From the NCBI RefSeq assembly GCF_027622945.1, contig NZ_JAPZVQ010000003.1, forward strand, positions 240,451 through 304,450: 64,000 nucleotides of DNA. Reading direction: 5' to 3'. The notes beneath the pieces were generated by a model. It had not been told where the DNA came from. It ran no database searches and saw only the letters and a list, made by a program, of their open reading frames with translations. The DNA is from Glycomyces lechevalierae (GTDB lineage: Bacteria > Actinomycetota > Actinomycetes > Mycobacteriales > Micromonosporaceae). Below, in pieces: positions 23,372 to 31,858 of the stretch; the stretch's first letter is position 1; every line of letters starts with the position of its first letter. The position numbers were made by a program, and so were the translations under genes.

Positions 23372-24460
23372 TCAACGCATCTGGTCGAACAGTGCCGCGA
23401 ATCCCGTCTCCGCCGCGCCGATGAGCGCGCCCTCGTCGCCGAGCACCGGCGTGCGCAGGCGGAGCTTCGAGCGCAGATGCGGGAGCGTCGTCTCCGCCAG
23501 CGCCGAGCGGACCGGCGCCGCCGTCGACAGGTACAGCTCTCGGAGCCAGCCGCCGAACAGGATCTCGTCCGGGCCCGTCGCCGTCACGACCGCGCCCAGG
23601 GCCCAACCGAGATCCTCGCCGAACCGCCGCAGCCGATCGCGTGCCGCCGCGTCGCCCATGCCCGCCGCGAGGGTCGTGGTCTCGAAGTCCTCGCCGAAGC
23701 CGAAGGCCTCCATCTCCGCCTCCAGACACCCCCGCAGCCCGCACGCGCATTCCCGCCCGCCGGGCTCGACCACGATGTGCCCCAACTGGATCGACCCGCC
23801 GCGCTGCGCGCGGCCCTCGATCACGAGGCCGGCCGTCAAGCCCCGGCCGCCGTGCAGGTAGAGGAGCTTCCGCGAGTCGCGGGCGTCGCCGCGCGTCCAC
23901 TCGCCGACGGCCGCGGCGGTCGCCGTGTCGACCACCTGCCACTCCCGCCCGGTCGCCGCCTCCAGATCCGCGGCCGCGTCCCGGTCGATCCAGCCGAGCT
24001 CGGTCGAGTGCGCGACCGTGCCCTCGTCGACGAGACCCGGCACGGCCGCCACCGCCTCGGCCGACGCGGCGGCCGTCCCGCCGGTGATCACCGAGACGGC
24101 CGTCATCGGGTCCGCGCCCTCGTCGAGCGCCGTCTCCGACCGCTCCAGCACCTCACCGCCGAGTCCGACCAGCGCGAACCGCAGCCGGTCCGCGCGGATC
24201 TCGACCGCCGCCACGGTGATCGACTGCGGCACGCACGCCACGAGCGTCGAGGGCCGGCCGGCCGAGCCGGTCGACTGCCCCGTCGTCTCCTCGATGTGCC
24301 CGGACTCGGCGAGCTCGGTCGCGAGCGCGCCGATCGTGGAGCGGTTGAGCCCCAATGCCTCCGTGAGCGCGGCGCGGGTCTGGGGGCCGTGCCGGTGGAG
24401 CTGCTGGAGCAGCGCCGCGCGGTTGCGCCGCCGCAGCTCCACGGCCGGGGGCAGGGCCAC
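23372..24460 (-). CDS. ROK family transcriptional regulator
   Basis: The 362-aa protein has an N-terminal winged HTH (ALLQQLHRHGPQTRAALTEALG, about residues 15-36) and a ROK sugar-kinase-like domain (about 80-360). The ROK zinc signature appears as GHIVVEPGGRECACGLRGCLE, with three cysteines in CACGLRGC. The kinase DxGxT phosphate motif at the start of the ROK domain is degenerate (AVEIRADRLRF), as is usual in repressor members (NagC/XylR/FrcR type). It starts with GTG 24460, 3 bases after the permease stop, and is the last gene of the minus-strand importer operon, which it presumably controls in response to the imported sugar. Confidence 0.93.
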   Translation of the reverse strand: MALPPAVELRRRNRAALLQQLHRHGPQTRAALTEALGLNRSTIGALATELAESGHIEETTGQSTGSAGRPSTLVACVPQSITVAAVEIRADRLRFALVGLGGEVLERSETALDEGADPMTAVSVITGGTAAASAEAVAAVPGLVDEGTVAHSTELGWIDRDAAADLEAATGREWQVVDTATAAAVGEWTRGDARDSRKLLYLHGGRGLTAGLVIEGRAQRGGSIQLGHIVVEPGGRECACGLRGCLEAEMEAFGFGEDFETTTLAAGMGDAAARDRLRRFGEDLGWALGAVVTATGPDEILFGGWLRELYLSTAAPVRSALAETTLPHLRSKLRLRTPVLGDEGALIGAAETGFAALFDQMR

Positions 24461-24463
24461 CGG

Positions 24464-25741
24464 TCAGTGCCTGCCGAAGAGCTTGCCCCGGCCCCGGGAC
24501 ATGGCGTCCACGCCCGCCGCGAGCAGCAGCACCGCGCCGGTCACGCCGAACCGCACGCCGGCGCTCAAGCCCATGAGGCCCATGCCGTTGTTGATGATCG
24601 CCACCACCGCTCCTCCCAGCAGGGCCGCCCGCACCGTGCCCTTGCCACCGAAGAGGCTAGCACCGCCGATGACGGCCGCCCCGACAGAAAGCAGGAGCAC
24701 ATTGGACCCTCCCGTGTTGGGGTCGACCGAGGCCGCGCGCGAGGCGGCGACGATGCCGCCGATCGCGGCCATGCCCGAGCAGATGACGAACGCTGCGATG
24801 CGCACCCGGTCGACGTTCACGCCCGCGCGCACCGCCGCCTCCCGGTTCCCGCCCACCGCGTAGAGGTGCCGCCCGAACCTGGTGCGGTGCAACACGAACG
24901 TCCACACCGCGAACAGCACCCCGAGGAGCACGATCACGACCGGCACGCCCGTCAGCGAGATGATCTGCGGGTTCGCCGAGCGCTCCAGGTTGAGCAGGAA
25001 CACCGTCGCCGTCAGCAGCGCCCCGAGCGAGGCGACCCGCGCCACGACGACCGCGAGCGGCTCGTGCACGAGCGACCGCGCCACCCGCCGCCGCCACCGG
25101 TTCAACTGCAGCGCGGCGTAAGCCGCGATCGTCAGCACCAGCAGCGTCCAGCCCTGCCAGCGCTCCAGGTTCCCGCCCGCGACGGCCTTCACCGTCTCGT
25201 TGTGGATCGTGATGTTGCTGCCCTCTTCGAGGATCATCAGCACGATCCCCTGGAACGCCAGGAACGCCGCGAGCGTCACCACGAACGACGGGATGCCGAG
25301 CTTCACCACCAGCGTCCCCAGCAGCAGCCCGATCACGACGCCCGTCGCGATCGCCGCGGCGATCGCGAGCGGCCACGGCATCCCCCAGTCGGTGAGGATC
25401 ACCGCCATGATCGCCGCGCACACGCCCGAAGCGAACCCCGCCGAGAGGTCGATCTCGCCGATGACCAGCACGAACACGAGCCCCATCGCGATGCACGCGA
25501 CGGCCGCGCCCTGCCCGAAGAGGTTCGCGAGGTTCCCCACGGAGAGGAACACGGGCTGCGAGATCCCGAAGAACACGCACAGCGCGATGATCCCCGCGAC
25601 GGCCGGCAGCGCCCCGACCTCGCCCGAGCGCACCTCCGCCCAGTACCCGCGCACATGATCGGCGACGGCGCGCACCGCGCCAGGCTCGGTCCCGGCCCCG
25701 GGCCGGGTCTCGGCGTCGTTCGCCTGCGCTGTCGTGCTCAC
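24464..25741 (-). CDS. CUT2 sugar ABC transporter permease
   Basis: This 425-aa permease belongs to the branched (RbsC/XylH/FrcC) family and has about 10-12 membrane segments. Typical motifs are GEIDLSAGFASGVCAA (the LSVG-like region, about 125), VTLAAFLAFQGIVLMI, RTRFGRHLYAVGGNREAAVRAGVNVDRVRI (the cytoplasmic loop contacting the ATPase) and DPNTGGSNVLLLSVGAAVIGGASLFGGKGT. About 45 polar N-terminal residues precede the first helix. GTG 25741 overlaps the ATPase stop by four bases (GTGA); a much longer frame runs upstream through the ATPase and is rejected. Confidence 0.94.
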   Translation of the reverse strand: MSTTAQANDAETRPGAGTEPGAVRAVADHVRGYWAEVRSGEVGALPAVAGIIALCVFFGISQPVFLSVGNLANLFGQGAAVACIAMGLVFVLVIGEIDLSAGFASGVCAAIMAVILTDWGMPWPLAIAAAIATGVVIGLLLGTLVVKLGIPSFVVTLAAFLAFQGIVLMILEEGSNITIHNETVKAVAGGNLERWQGWTLLVLTIAAYAALQLNRWRRRVARSLVHEPLAVVVARVASLGALLTATVFLLNLERSANPQIISLTGVPVVIVLLGVLFAVWTFVLHRTRFGRHLYAVGGNREAAVRAGVNVDRVRIAAFVICSGMAAIGGIVAASRAASVDPNTGGSNVLLLSVGAAVIGGASLFGGKGTVRAALLGGAVVAIINNGMGLMGLSAGVRFGVTGAVLLLAAGVDAMSRGRGKLFGRH

Positions 25742-26505
25742 GTCCGGGCTCCATTCGTGTCCGCGCCGAGCCCGAGGGTCCCGGACCGGCCGCTGGTGAT
25801 GAGTTCGACCACCTGCGACTGGGTGGCGTCGGCGGCGTCGAGCACGGCCGCCATGCGCCCCAAGTAGAGAGCGGCGATCCGGTCGGCGACGGCGAAGACG
25901 TCGTTGAGGTTGTGGGAGATGTAGAGGACGGCCAGGCCCTGGTCGGCGAGGCGCCGAATGAGTTCGAGGACCTGCCGGGTCTGGGCGACGCCGAGCGCGG
26001 CGGTCGGCTCGTCGAGGATGACGAGCCGCGAGTTCCACAGCACGGCCTTGGCGATGGCGACGGTCTGGCGCTGGCCGCCCGACAGGCTCGCCACGGGCTG
26101 GCGCAGGTTCCGGATGGTGCGCACGGCGAGCGAGGAGAGCGTCTCGGCGGCCAACTGCTCCATGGCGTCGTCGTCGAGCATCATGCCGCGCATCTTCTCG
26201 CGGCCGAGGAACAGGTTCTCGACGACGTCGAGGTTGTCGCACAGGGCGAGGTCCTGGTAGACGACCTCGATGCCGAGGGCGGCCGCGTCGCGCGGGCCAG
26301 TGATGTGGCGCGCCTCGCCGTCCACGGTGATCGCGCCGCCGTCGATGCCGTGGATCCCGGCGACGCATTTGACCAGTGTGGACTTTCCGGCGCCGTTGTC
26401 GCCGACCAGGGCGCAGACCTCTCCGGCGTCGATCGCGAGATCGACGTCGGAGAGGACCTCGACCGGTCCGAAGCGCTTCGAGAGTCCGGTGAGTTCGAGC
26501 AGCAC
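25738..26505 (-). CDS. CUT2 sugar ABC transporter ATP-binding protein, single-domain
   Basis: The 255-aa ATPase powers the importer. It has Walker A GDNGAGKST (about 33-41), Q-loop VVYQDLALCDNL, the signature LSGGQRQTVAIAKAV, Walker B LVILDEPTAALG and switch His in ISHNL. Most CUT2 ATPases (RbsA, XylG) are tandem proteins of about 500 aa; this one has a single domain like FrcA, and together with the ROK gene it recalls frc operons. GTG 26505 has AGGAG 5 nt upstream; the longer in-frame reading is Arg-rich and lies in the binding-protein gene. Confidence 0.93.
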   Translation of the reverse strand: MLLELTGLSKRFGPVEVLSDVDLAIDAGEVCALVGDNGAGKSTLVKCVAGIHGIDGGAITVDGEARHITGPRDAAALGIEVVYQDLALCDNLDVVENLFLGREKMRGMMLDDDAMEQLAAETLSSLAVRTIRNLRQPVASLSGGQRQTVAIAKAVLWNSRLVILDEPTAALGVAQTRQVLELIRRLADQGLAVLYISHNLNDVFAVADRIAALYLGRMAAVLDAADATQSQVVELITSGRSGTLGLGADTNGART

Positions 26506-26513
26506 GTGAGCTC

Positions 26514-27608
26514 CTATCCGATGCCGTGCTCGGTGCAGAGCGCCGCGTACTCGCCGGCGCACAGCTCGGCCGGGTCGGCGTAGCCGTCGTCGACGACGTC
26601 CTGGATGTTCTCGATGGTGATGGCGACCGGTTCGAGGAGCACGGAGGGCACTTCGGCACCGCTCACCGGGTCGGTGACGCTGGCCTCGGTCTCGGGCTTC
26701 TCGCCGTTGGCGAGCGCGACGGCGAGGTCGGCGGCCGCGTTGGCCTCCTGCTCGACGGCCTTGTACACGGTCATGCACTGGTCGCCGGTGAGGATGTTCT
26801 GCAGGCCCTGGATCGTGGCGTCCTGCCCGGTGACCGGAACCGTGCCGTTGAGGTTGTTGCGCTCGAGCACGGTGATCACGGCGTGGGCGAGGCCGTCGTT
26901 GGCGGCGAGCACGCCGTCGACCTGGGTCCCGGTGTCGGTGAGCATCTGCTCGAAGAGCGTGCCGGCCTGGGCGTTGTCCCAGTCGGGCACCGATTCGTCG
27001 GGGCCCTTCTCGAAGGTCCCGGCGTCGTAGAGCGGCTGGAGGACCGAGTCGTAGCCGTTCTTGAACAGGGTCGCGTTGTTGTCCGTGGGGGAGCCGTTGA
27101 GTTCGGCGACGAGCGGCTTCTCAACGCCCTCAAGGCAGTTGACGAGGCCCTCGCCCTGGAGGACGCCGACCTGCTCGTTGTCGAAGCTCACGTAGTAGTC
27201 GGCGCCGCCGTCCTCGGTGAGCCGGTCGTAGTCGATGGTGGCCACACCCTGCGACTTCGCCTTCTCGATCACGGTCTTGCCCGTGCCCGAGTCGAGGTTC
27301 ACAGTCACCAGCACGTCCGCGCCCTTGGTGAGCATCTGGTCGGCGATGGTCTGGAAGTCCTCGCGGCTGCCTTGCGCGTTCTGGATGTCGTAGTCGACAC
27401 CGGCCGCTTCGAAGGCGGCTTCGAGGTACTTGCGGTCGGCGGTCTCCCACCGGTCCGAGGAGGCGGAGTCGGGGAGGATGACGCCGATGAGCGGCTTGTC
27501 GTCGGAGCCGCCGCCGTCGGAACCGCAGGCGGTGAGGGTGAGGGCGAGGACCGCGCCGGTGGCGGCGGCGATCACGAGCCTTGGTCGGGAGCTGCTGAGA
27601 AGGTGCAT
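26514..27608 (-). CDS. CUT2 sugar-binding lipoprotein (XylF/RbsB-like)
   Basis: This 364-aa high-affinity sugar receptor is anchored outside the membrane. The lipoprotein signal peptide has its lipobox as LTAC, Cys28. The mature fold begins PLIGVILPDSASSDRWETADRKYLEAAFEAAG, typical of XylF-type periplasmic-binding proteins, and includes AELNGSPTDNNATLF and GVLAANDGLAHAVI. ATG 27608 has GGAGG 6 nt upstream and gives the only complete signal peptide. It is the first gene of the operon; the ATPase follows after 8 bases. Xylose, fructose or another monosaccharide are all possible substrates. Confidence 0.94.
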   Translation of the reverse strand: MHLLSSSRPRLVIAAATGAVLALTLTACGSDGGGSDDKPLIGVILPDSASSDRWETADRKYLEAAFEAAGVDYDIQNAQGSREDFQTIADQMLTKGADVLVTVNLDSGTGKTVIEKAKSQGVATIDYDRLTEDGGADYYVSFDNEQVGVLQGEGLVNCLEGVEKPLVAELNGSPTDNNATLFKNGYDSVLQPLYDAGTFEKGPDESVPDWDNAQAGTLFEQMLTDTGTQVDGVLAANDGLAHAVITVLERNNLNGTVPVTGQDATIQGLQNILTGDQCMTVYKAVEQEANAAADLAVALANGEKPETEASVTDPVSGAEVPSVLLEPVAITIENIQDVVDDGYADPAELCAGEYAALCTEHGIG

Positions 27609-27630
27609 GAGAGGTACCTCCGAGGTTTGT

Positions 27631-27670
27631 TGTTGTCTGCAACATATGATGAGTGACGCAGCTCGCACAA
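27631..27670 (-). promoter_or_regulatory. importer promoter with overlapping inverted repeat
   Basis: On the minus strand TTGTGC (27670-27665) and ATATGT (27647-27642) are 17 bases apart. The inverted repeat TGTTG-TCTG-CAACA (27631-27644) overlaps the -10 and the start region, a plausible operator for the ROK protein. The promoter match is moderate. Confidence 0.5.
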
Positions 27671-27772
27671 GTGTCAGGGCGATGGAGAACGTGTTCCATT
27701 CGTAACGATTCGGTGACGACTGGCGGACGGCGCGCGGGTCCGGGCCGGGCCGTTCACCACGCGGCCACCGAC

Positions 27773-27778
27773 TACCAT
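27773..27778 (+). promoter_or_regulatory. -10 element of a probable leaderless glmU transcript
   Basis: TACCAT lies 8 bases before the glmU ATG with no Shine-Dalgarno between them, the same spacing as at lemA. Confidence 0.55.
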
Positions 27779-27786
27779 GGCCCATC

Positions 27787-29226
27787 ATGAGCAGTGAGCG
27801 TTCGGCGATCATCCTGGCCGCTGGCCTGGGCACCCGCATGAAGTCCACCAAACCGAAGGTCCTGCACGAAGTGCTCGGCCGCTCCCTGGTGGGCCACGTC
27901 CTCCGCAGTGTGAGGGCCATCCGGCCCGAGCGCCAGATCGTGGTCGTCGGCGCCGCCGCCGACCAGGTGCGCGCCCACCTCGCCGAGGTCGCCCCCGAGG
28001 CCGAGTCCGTCTTCCAGGACCAGCAGCTCGGCACCGGCCACGCCGTGAGCATCGCCATGGCCGCCTACCCGGAGCTCAAGGGCACCATCCTGGTCGCCTT
28101 CGGGGACGCCCCGCTCCTGCGCTCCAGCTCCATCGCCGAGCTCGTCGAGGTGCACGAGAAGAAGGGCAACGGCGTCACGGTCCTCACCGCCGTCGTCGAC
28201 GACCCCCACGGCCTCGGCCGCATCGTGCGCGACAACGAGGGCAACGTCCTCCGCAACGTCGAGCACCGCGACGCCGACCCCGAAGAGCTCGCCATCCGCG
28301 AGATCAACTCCGGCACCTTCGCGTGCGACGCCGAGGTGCTGCGCACCCAGCTCGCGCGCCTCTCCACCGCCAACGACCAGGGCGAGTACTACCTCACGGA
28401 CATCATCGAGCTCGCCCGCGAGGCCGGCCACACCGTCGGCGCCGTCGTCGTCGACGACCCGACCGAGACCCTCGGCTGCAACGACCGCGCGCAGCTCGCC
28501 GACCTCCGCCGCATCCTCCAGGGCCGCATCAACACCGAGCTCATGAAGTCCGGCGTCACCATGGACGACCCGGCCACCACCTGGATCGACGCCACCGCCA
28601 AGGTCGCCCCCGACGTGACCCTGCGCCCCGGCGTGCAGCTCAAGGGCGCCACCGCCGTCGACTCCGGCGCCGAGATCGGCCCGGACACGACGCTCACGGA
28701 CACGATCGTCGGCGCGGACGCCGTCGTCGTCCGCTCGCACGCCGACCAGTCGCACATCGGCGAAGGCGCCCACGTCGGCCCGTTCGCCCACCTGCGCCCC
28801 GCCTCGAAGCTCGCCGAGAAGGCCAAGATCGGCGCGTTCGTCGAGACCAAGAACGCCGAGATCGGCGCCGGAGCCAAGGCCAACCACCTCGCCTACCTCG
28901 GCGACGCCACCGTCGGCGCGGACGCCAACATCGGCTGCGGCGTCATCACCGCCAACTACGACGGCGTCAAGAAGTACCGCACCGAGATCGGCGAAGGCGC
29001 CTTCATCGGTTGCGACTCAACGCTGGTCGCCCCCGTCTCGATCGGCGACGGCGCGTACGTCGGCGCCGGCTCCACCATCGTCAAGGACGTCGAACCCGGC
29101 GACCTCGGCGTCGCCCGCGCCCGCCAGACCGCGCTCACCGACTGGGTCGCCAAGAAGCGCCCCGGCACCGTCTCCGATAAGGCAGCGCGGCGTGCGAAGG
29201 GTGAGGCGGGAGTGTCGGAAGCGTGA
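27787..29226 (+). CDS. glmU: bifunctional GlmU (GlcN-1-P acetyltransferase / GlcNAc-1-P uridylyltransferase)
   Basis: GlmU (479 aa) makes UDP-GlcNAc in two cytosolic steps. The N-terminal uridylyltransferase (about 1-230) has AIILAAGLGTRMKSTKPKVLHEVLG, QLGTGHAVSIAM and FGDAPLL. The C-terminal left-handed beta helix (about 250-450) shows hexapeptide repeats and HVGPFAHLRP, VETKNAEIGAGAKANHLAYLGDA and ITANYDGVKKYRTEIG. The His and Lys residues in these segments are the acetyltransferase site. It follows on GlmM (18927). There is no RBS and it is probably leaderless. The order glmU-prs is standard for the phylum. Confidence 0.98.
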   Translation: MSSERSAIILAAGLGTRMKSTKPKVLHEVLGRSLVGHVLRSVRAIRPERQIVVVGAAADQVRAHLAEVAPEAESVFQDQQLGTGHAVSIAMAAYPELKGTILVAFGDAPLLRSSSIAELVEVHEKKGNGVTVLTAVVDDPHGLGRIVRDNEGNVLRNVEHRDADPEELAIREINSGTFACDAEVLRTQLARLSTANDQGEYYLTDIIELAREAGHTVGAVVVDDPTETLGCNDRAQLADLRRILQGRINTELMKSGVTMDDPATTWIDATAKVAPDVTLRPGVQLKGATAVDSGAEIGPDTTLTDTIVGADAVVVRSHADQSHIGEGAHVGPFAHLRPASKLAEKAKIGAFVETKNAEIGAGAKANHLAYLGDATVGADANIGCGVITANYDGVKKYRTEIGEGAFIGCDSTLVAPVSIGDGAYVGAGSTIVKDVEPGDLGVARARQTALTDWVAKKRPGTVSDKAARRAKGEAGVSEA

Positions 29227-29241
29227 CGGGACACTAAACCC

Positions 29242-29269
29242 CCCGGTCCCCTCGCGCTTCGGGGCCGGG
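29242..29269 (+). terminator. glmU hairpin
   Basis: CCCGGTCCC pairs with GGGGCCGGG (9 bp with one G-T pair, 10-nt loop) 15 bases after the glmU stop. There is no T-run, so this is weak-to-moderate evidence for termination. Confidence 0.45.
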
Positions 29270-29328
29270 TCGGGGACACTGGAACCGTCGAGGTTCAGGT
29301 GAGACGACCTACTGGGGGAGCCCACGTC

Positions 29329-30312
29329 ATGGCGAGCATGTCCGCTGTCAACTCCAAGATGCTCATGCTGTTCTCCGGGCGCGCCTACCCGGAGCTGGCT
29401 GAGGAGATCGGGAAGCACCTCGGGGTCGCGCCGACCCCGATGAGCGCCTACTCCTTCGCCAACGGCGAGCTCTTCGTGCGCTACCAGGAGTCCGTCCGCG
29501 GCTGCGACGCCTTCGTCGTGCAGTCCATGCCCGCGCCGATCAACGAGTGGGTCATGGAGACCCTCATCATGATCGACGCGCTCAAGCGCGGCTCGGCCAA
29601 GCGCATCACCGTCGTGCTGCCGTTCTACCCGTACGCGCGCCAGGACAAGAAGCACCGCGGCCGCGAGCCCATCTCCGCGCGGCTCATGGCCGACCTGCTC
29701 AAGACCGCCGGCGCCGACCGCATCCTCACCGTGGACCTTCACACCGCCCAGATCCAGGGCTTCTTCGACGGCCCCGTCGACCACCTCTTCGCCATGGGCA
29801 CGCTCGCGCGCTACGTCGAGGAGAAGTACGCCGACCGCCAGATGGCCGTCGTCTCGCCCGACACCGGCCGCGTGCGCCTCGCCGAGCGCTGGTCCGACCG
29901 CCTCGGCGGCTGCCCGATCGCGTTCGTGCACAAGACCCGCGACCCGCTCAAACCGAACCAGGTCGTCGCCCACAAGGTCGTCGGCGACGTCGAAGGGCGC
30001 ACCTGCCTTCTCATCGACGACATGATCGACACCGCCGGCACCATCTGCTCCGCGGCCGAGATGCTCGCCGAGTCCGGCGTCGAGGACATCGTGATCGCCT
30101 CCACCCACGCGATCATGTCCGGCCCCGCCGTCGAGCGCCTCGCCAAGGCGCCCGTCAGCGAAGTCATCGTCACCAACACCCTCCCGCTCCCCAAGGAAGC
30201 CCAGGACCTGGAGAAGATCACCACCCTGTCCATCGCGCCGCTCGTCGCGAAGGCCATCTGGGAGGTCTTCAACGACGGCTCCGTCACCACCCTCTTCGGC
30301 GGTCTCTCGTAA
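29329..30312 (+). CDS. prs: ribose-phosphate pyrophosphokinase (PRPP synthetase)
   Basis: Prs (327 aa) transfers pyrophosphate from ATP to ribose 5-phosphate, supplying PRPP for nucleotides, His, Trp and NAD. Motifs: MLMLFSGRAYPELAEEI at the start, the flexible ATP-binding loop LPFYPYARQDKKHRGREPISARL, the DLHTAQIQGFF metal site, and the PRPP-binding loop LLIDDMIDTAGTI. I start at ATG 29329, which has GGGGGAG 9 nt upstream; an in-frame codon ten residues earlier lacks an RBS. Neighbours glmU and rplY match the usual actinobacterial order. Confidence 0.98.
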   Translation: MASMSAVNSKMLMLFSGRAYPELAEEIGKHLGVAPTPMSAYSFANGELFVRYQESVRGCDAFVVQSMPAPINEWVMETLIMIDALKRGSAKRITVVLPFYPYARQDKKHRGREPISARLMADLLKTAGADRILTVDLHTAQIQGFFDGPVDHLFAMGTLARYVEEKYADRQMAVVSPDTGRVRLAERWSDRLGGCPIAFVHKTRDPLKPNQVVAHKVVGDVEGRTCLLIDDMIDTAGTICSAAEMLAESGVEDIVIASTHAIMSGPAVERLAKAPVSEVIVTNTLPLPKEAQDLEKITTLSIAPLVAKAIWEVFNDGSVTTLFGGLS

Positions 30313-30356
30313 GTCACACATCGACGCCCGTGTCAAGCCTGATCTGATGCGCGTAG

Positions 30357-30514
30357 TACTCTGGTGGGGTTGCCGACGGCGAGGGTGTCCTCCAGAGGGC
30401 GCCGTAATCGACGCAAAGGCGTAGGTCTTTTTCAGGGCTGCGAGCCCTTCTGAATGCCGACGTGAGCGTCGAGCGCCGCATGAAATGTTGCTTAAAAAAC
30501 AGGGGAGTATTTCC
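30357..30514 (+). promoter_or_regulatory. rplY promoter and structured leader
   Basis: A -10 element TACTCT at 30357-30362 predicts a leader of about 145 nt. It contains the short stems GGGCT-gcg-AGCCC and GACG-tga-GCGTC, with CTTTTT between the 5' part and the first stem. Ribosomal-protein leaders are often autoregulatory; L25-specific control here is only a suggestion. Confidence 0.45.
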
Positions 30515-31138
30515 GTGTCCGAAGTTCGTATCAGCGCCGAGCCTCGCACTGACTTCGGGAAGGGCGGTGCCCGCCGTACGCGCCGGGCTGGAAAGGTTCC
30601 CGCGGTGGTCTACGGCCACGGCGAGAAGCCGCTCCACATTTCCCTTCCCTCGCTCGAGCTCGCCGCCGCCATCCGCAAGGGCGGCGCCAACCAGCTCATC
30701 GCGATCGAGGTCACCGACGGCACCCGCGAGCTGGTGATCCCCAAGGACATCCAGCGCGACCCGCTGCGTGACGAGATCGTCCACGCCGACCTGCTGATCG
30801 TCCGCCGCGGCGAGAAGATCACCACCGACATCCAGCTTTCCTTCACCGGCGAGGTGGAGAAGGGCGGCCTGGTCGTGCACGAGCTCACCGCCGTGTCGGT
30901 CGAGGCCGAGGCCACCCACATCCCCGAGTCCATCGAGGTCGACCTCGAGGGCCTGGCCATCGGCTCGCAGCGTCTCGTCTCCGAGATCGCCGTGCCCGAC
31001 GGCATCGTCATCCTCACCGACGGCGACCAGACCGTCGCCACCGTGAGCGAGCCGCGCGGCGAGGCCACCGAGGACGAGGCCGAAGCCGCCGAAGGCGAAG
31101 AAGCCGCCCCGGCCGAAGCCGCCGCCGCCGCCGAGTAA
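30515..31138 (+). CDS. rplY: 50S ribosomal protein L25/general stress protein Ctc
   Basis: This 207-aa protein is the long (CTC) form of L25. The 5S-rRNA-binding domain occupies about 1-95 (EPRTDFGKGGARRTRRAGKVPAVVYGHGE), followed by the beta-rich TL5 C-terminal domain (about 100-180: EVEKGGLVVHELTAVSVEA, PESIEVDLEGLAIGS). It ends in an acidic Glu/Ala tail. GTG 30515 has AGGGGAG about 8 nt upstream and starts VSEVRISAEPR; the longer frame from 30485 has no RBS. pth follows after 9 bases, an arrangement conserved in actinobacteria. Confidence 0.97.
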   Translation: MSEVRISAEPRTDFGKGGARRTRRAGKVPAVVYGHGEKPLHISLPSLELAAAIRKGGANQLIAIEVTDGTRELVIPKDIQRDPLRDEIVHADLLIVRRGEKITTDIQLSFTGEVEKGGLVVHELTAVSVEAEATHIPESIEVDLEGLAIGSQRLVSEIAVPDGIVILTDGDQTVATVSEPRGEATEDEAEAAEGEEAAPAEAAAAAE

Positions 31139-31147
31139 GACCAGAAC

Positions 31148-31756
31148 ATGACCGACACCCCGACGCTCGTGGTCGGCCTGGGCAACCCCGGGCCGAAGTA
31201 CGCCGCGAACCGCCACAATGTCGGTTTCATGGTCGTCGACGCGCTCGCCCGGCGCGTCGGCGGCCGTTTCGCCGTGGCCCGCAAGGCCCGCGCCGAAGTC
31301 TGCGAGGCCCGCTTGGGGGTAGGCGGGCCTCGCGTCATTCTCGTCAAACCCTTGACGTTCATGAACCTCTCCGGCGAGGCCGTCGGCCCGCTCGCCCAGT
31401 ACTTCGGGGTCGCCCCGGAATCGGTGATCGCGGTCCACGACGAACTCGACGTCCCCTTCGGCGAACTCCGCCTCAAGCGCGGCGGCGGCGAGGGCGGCCA
31501 CAACGGCCTCCGCTCGCTCACGAAGGTGCTGGGCACCAAGGACTACGCCCGCGTCCGCTTCGGCATCGGCCGCCCGCCGGGCCGCCAGGACGCCGCCGAC
31601 TACGTCCTCAAGGACTTCGCCAAAGCCGAACGGCCCGAGGTCGATCTCAACATCGAACTCGCCGCCGACGCGGTCGAGGCGATCATCGAAAAGGGCTTCG
31701 TCCTGGCCCAGAACGCGTTCAACGCTGCGAAGCGAGTTGAACCGGAAGCGCAGTAA
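31148..31756 (+). CDS. pth: peptidyl-tRNA hydrolase
   Basis: Pth (202 aa) cleaves peptidyl-tRNA released by stalled ribosomes and recycles tRNA. Catalytic His and neighbours are in [20 protein letters not shown] (about 8-27). The substrate-site blocks are [37 protein letters not shown] and [19 protein letters not shown]. Length is normal. ATG 31148 lies 9 bases after the rplY stop with no clear SD, so translation is probably coupled to rplY. It closes the glmU-prs-rplY-pth group. Confidence 0.97.
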   Translation: MTDTPTLVVGLGNPGPKYAANRHNVGFMVVDALARRVGGRFAVARKARAEVCEARLGVGGPRVILVKPLTFMNLSGEAVGPLAQYFGVAPESVIAVHDELDVPFGELRLKRGGGEGGHNGLRSLTKVLGTKDYARVRFGIGRPPGRQDAADYVLKDFAKAERPEVDLNIELAADAVEAIIEKGFVLAQNAFNAAKRVEPEAQ

Positions 31757-31858
31757 TGCACCGCCGGCTCAGCGCCGTCCCTCCAAAGCGGACGAAATTC
31801 ATCTACTCCGAAGGGTGACATTCCCGTCACTCATTGTCGAGTCGTTCGTTATCCGGTC

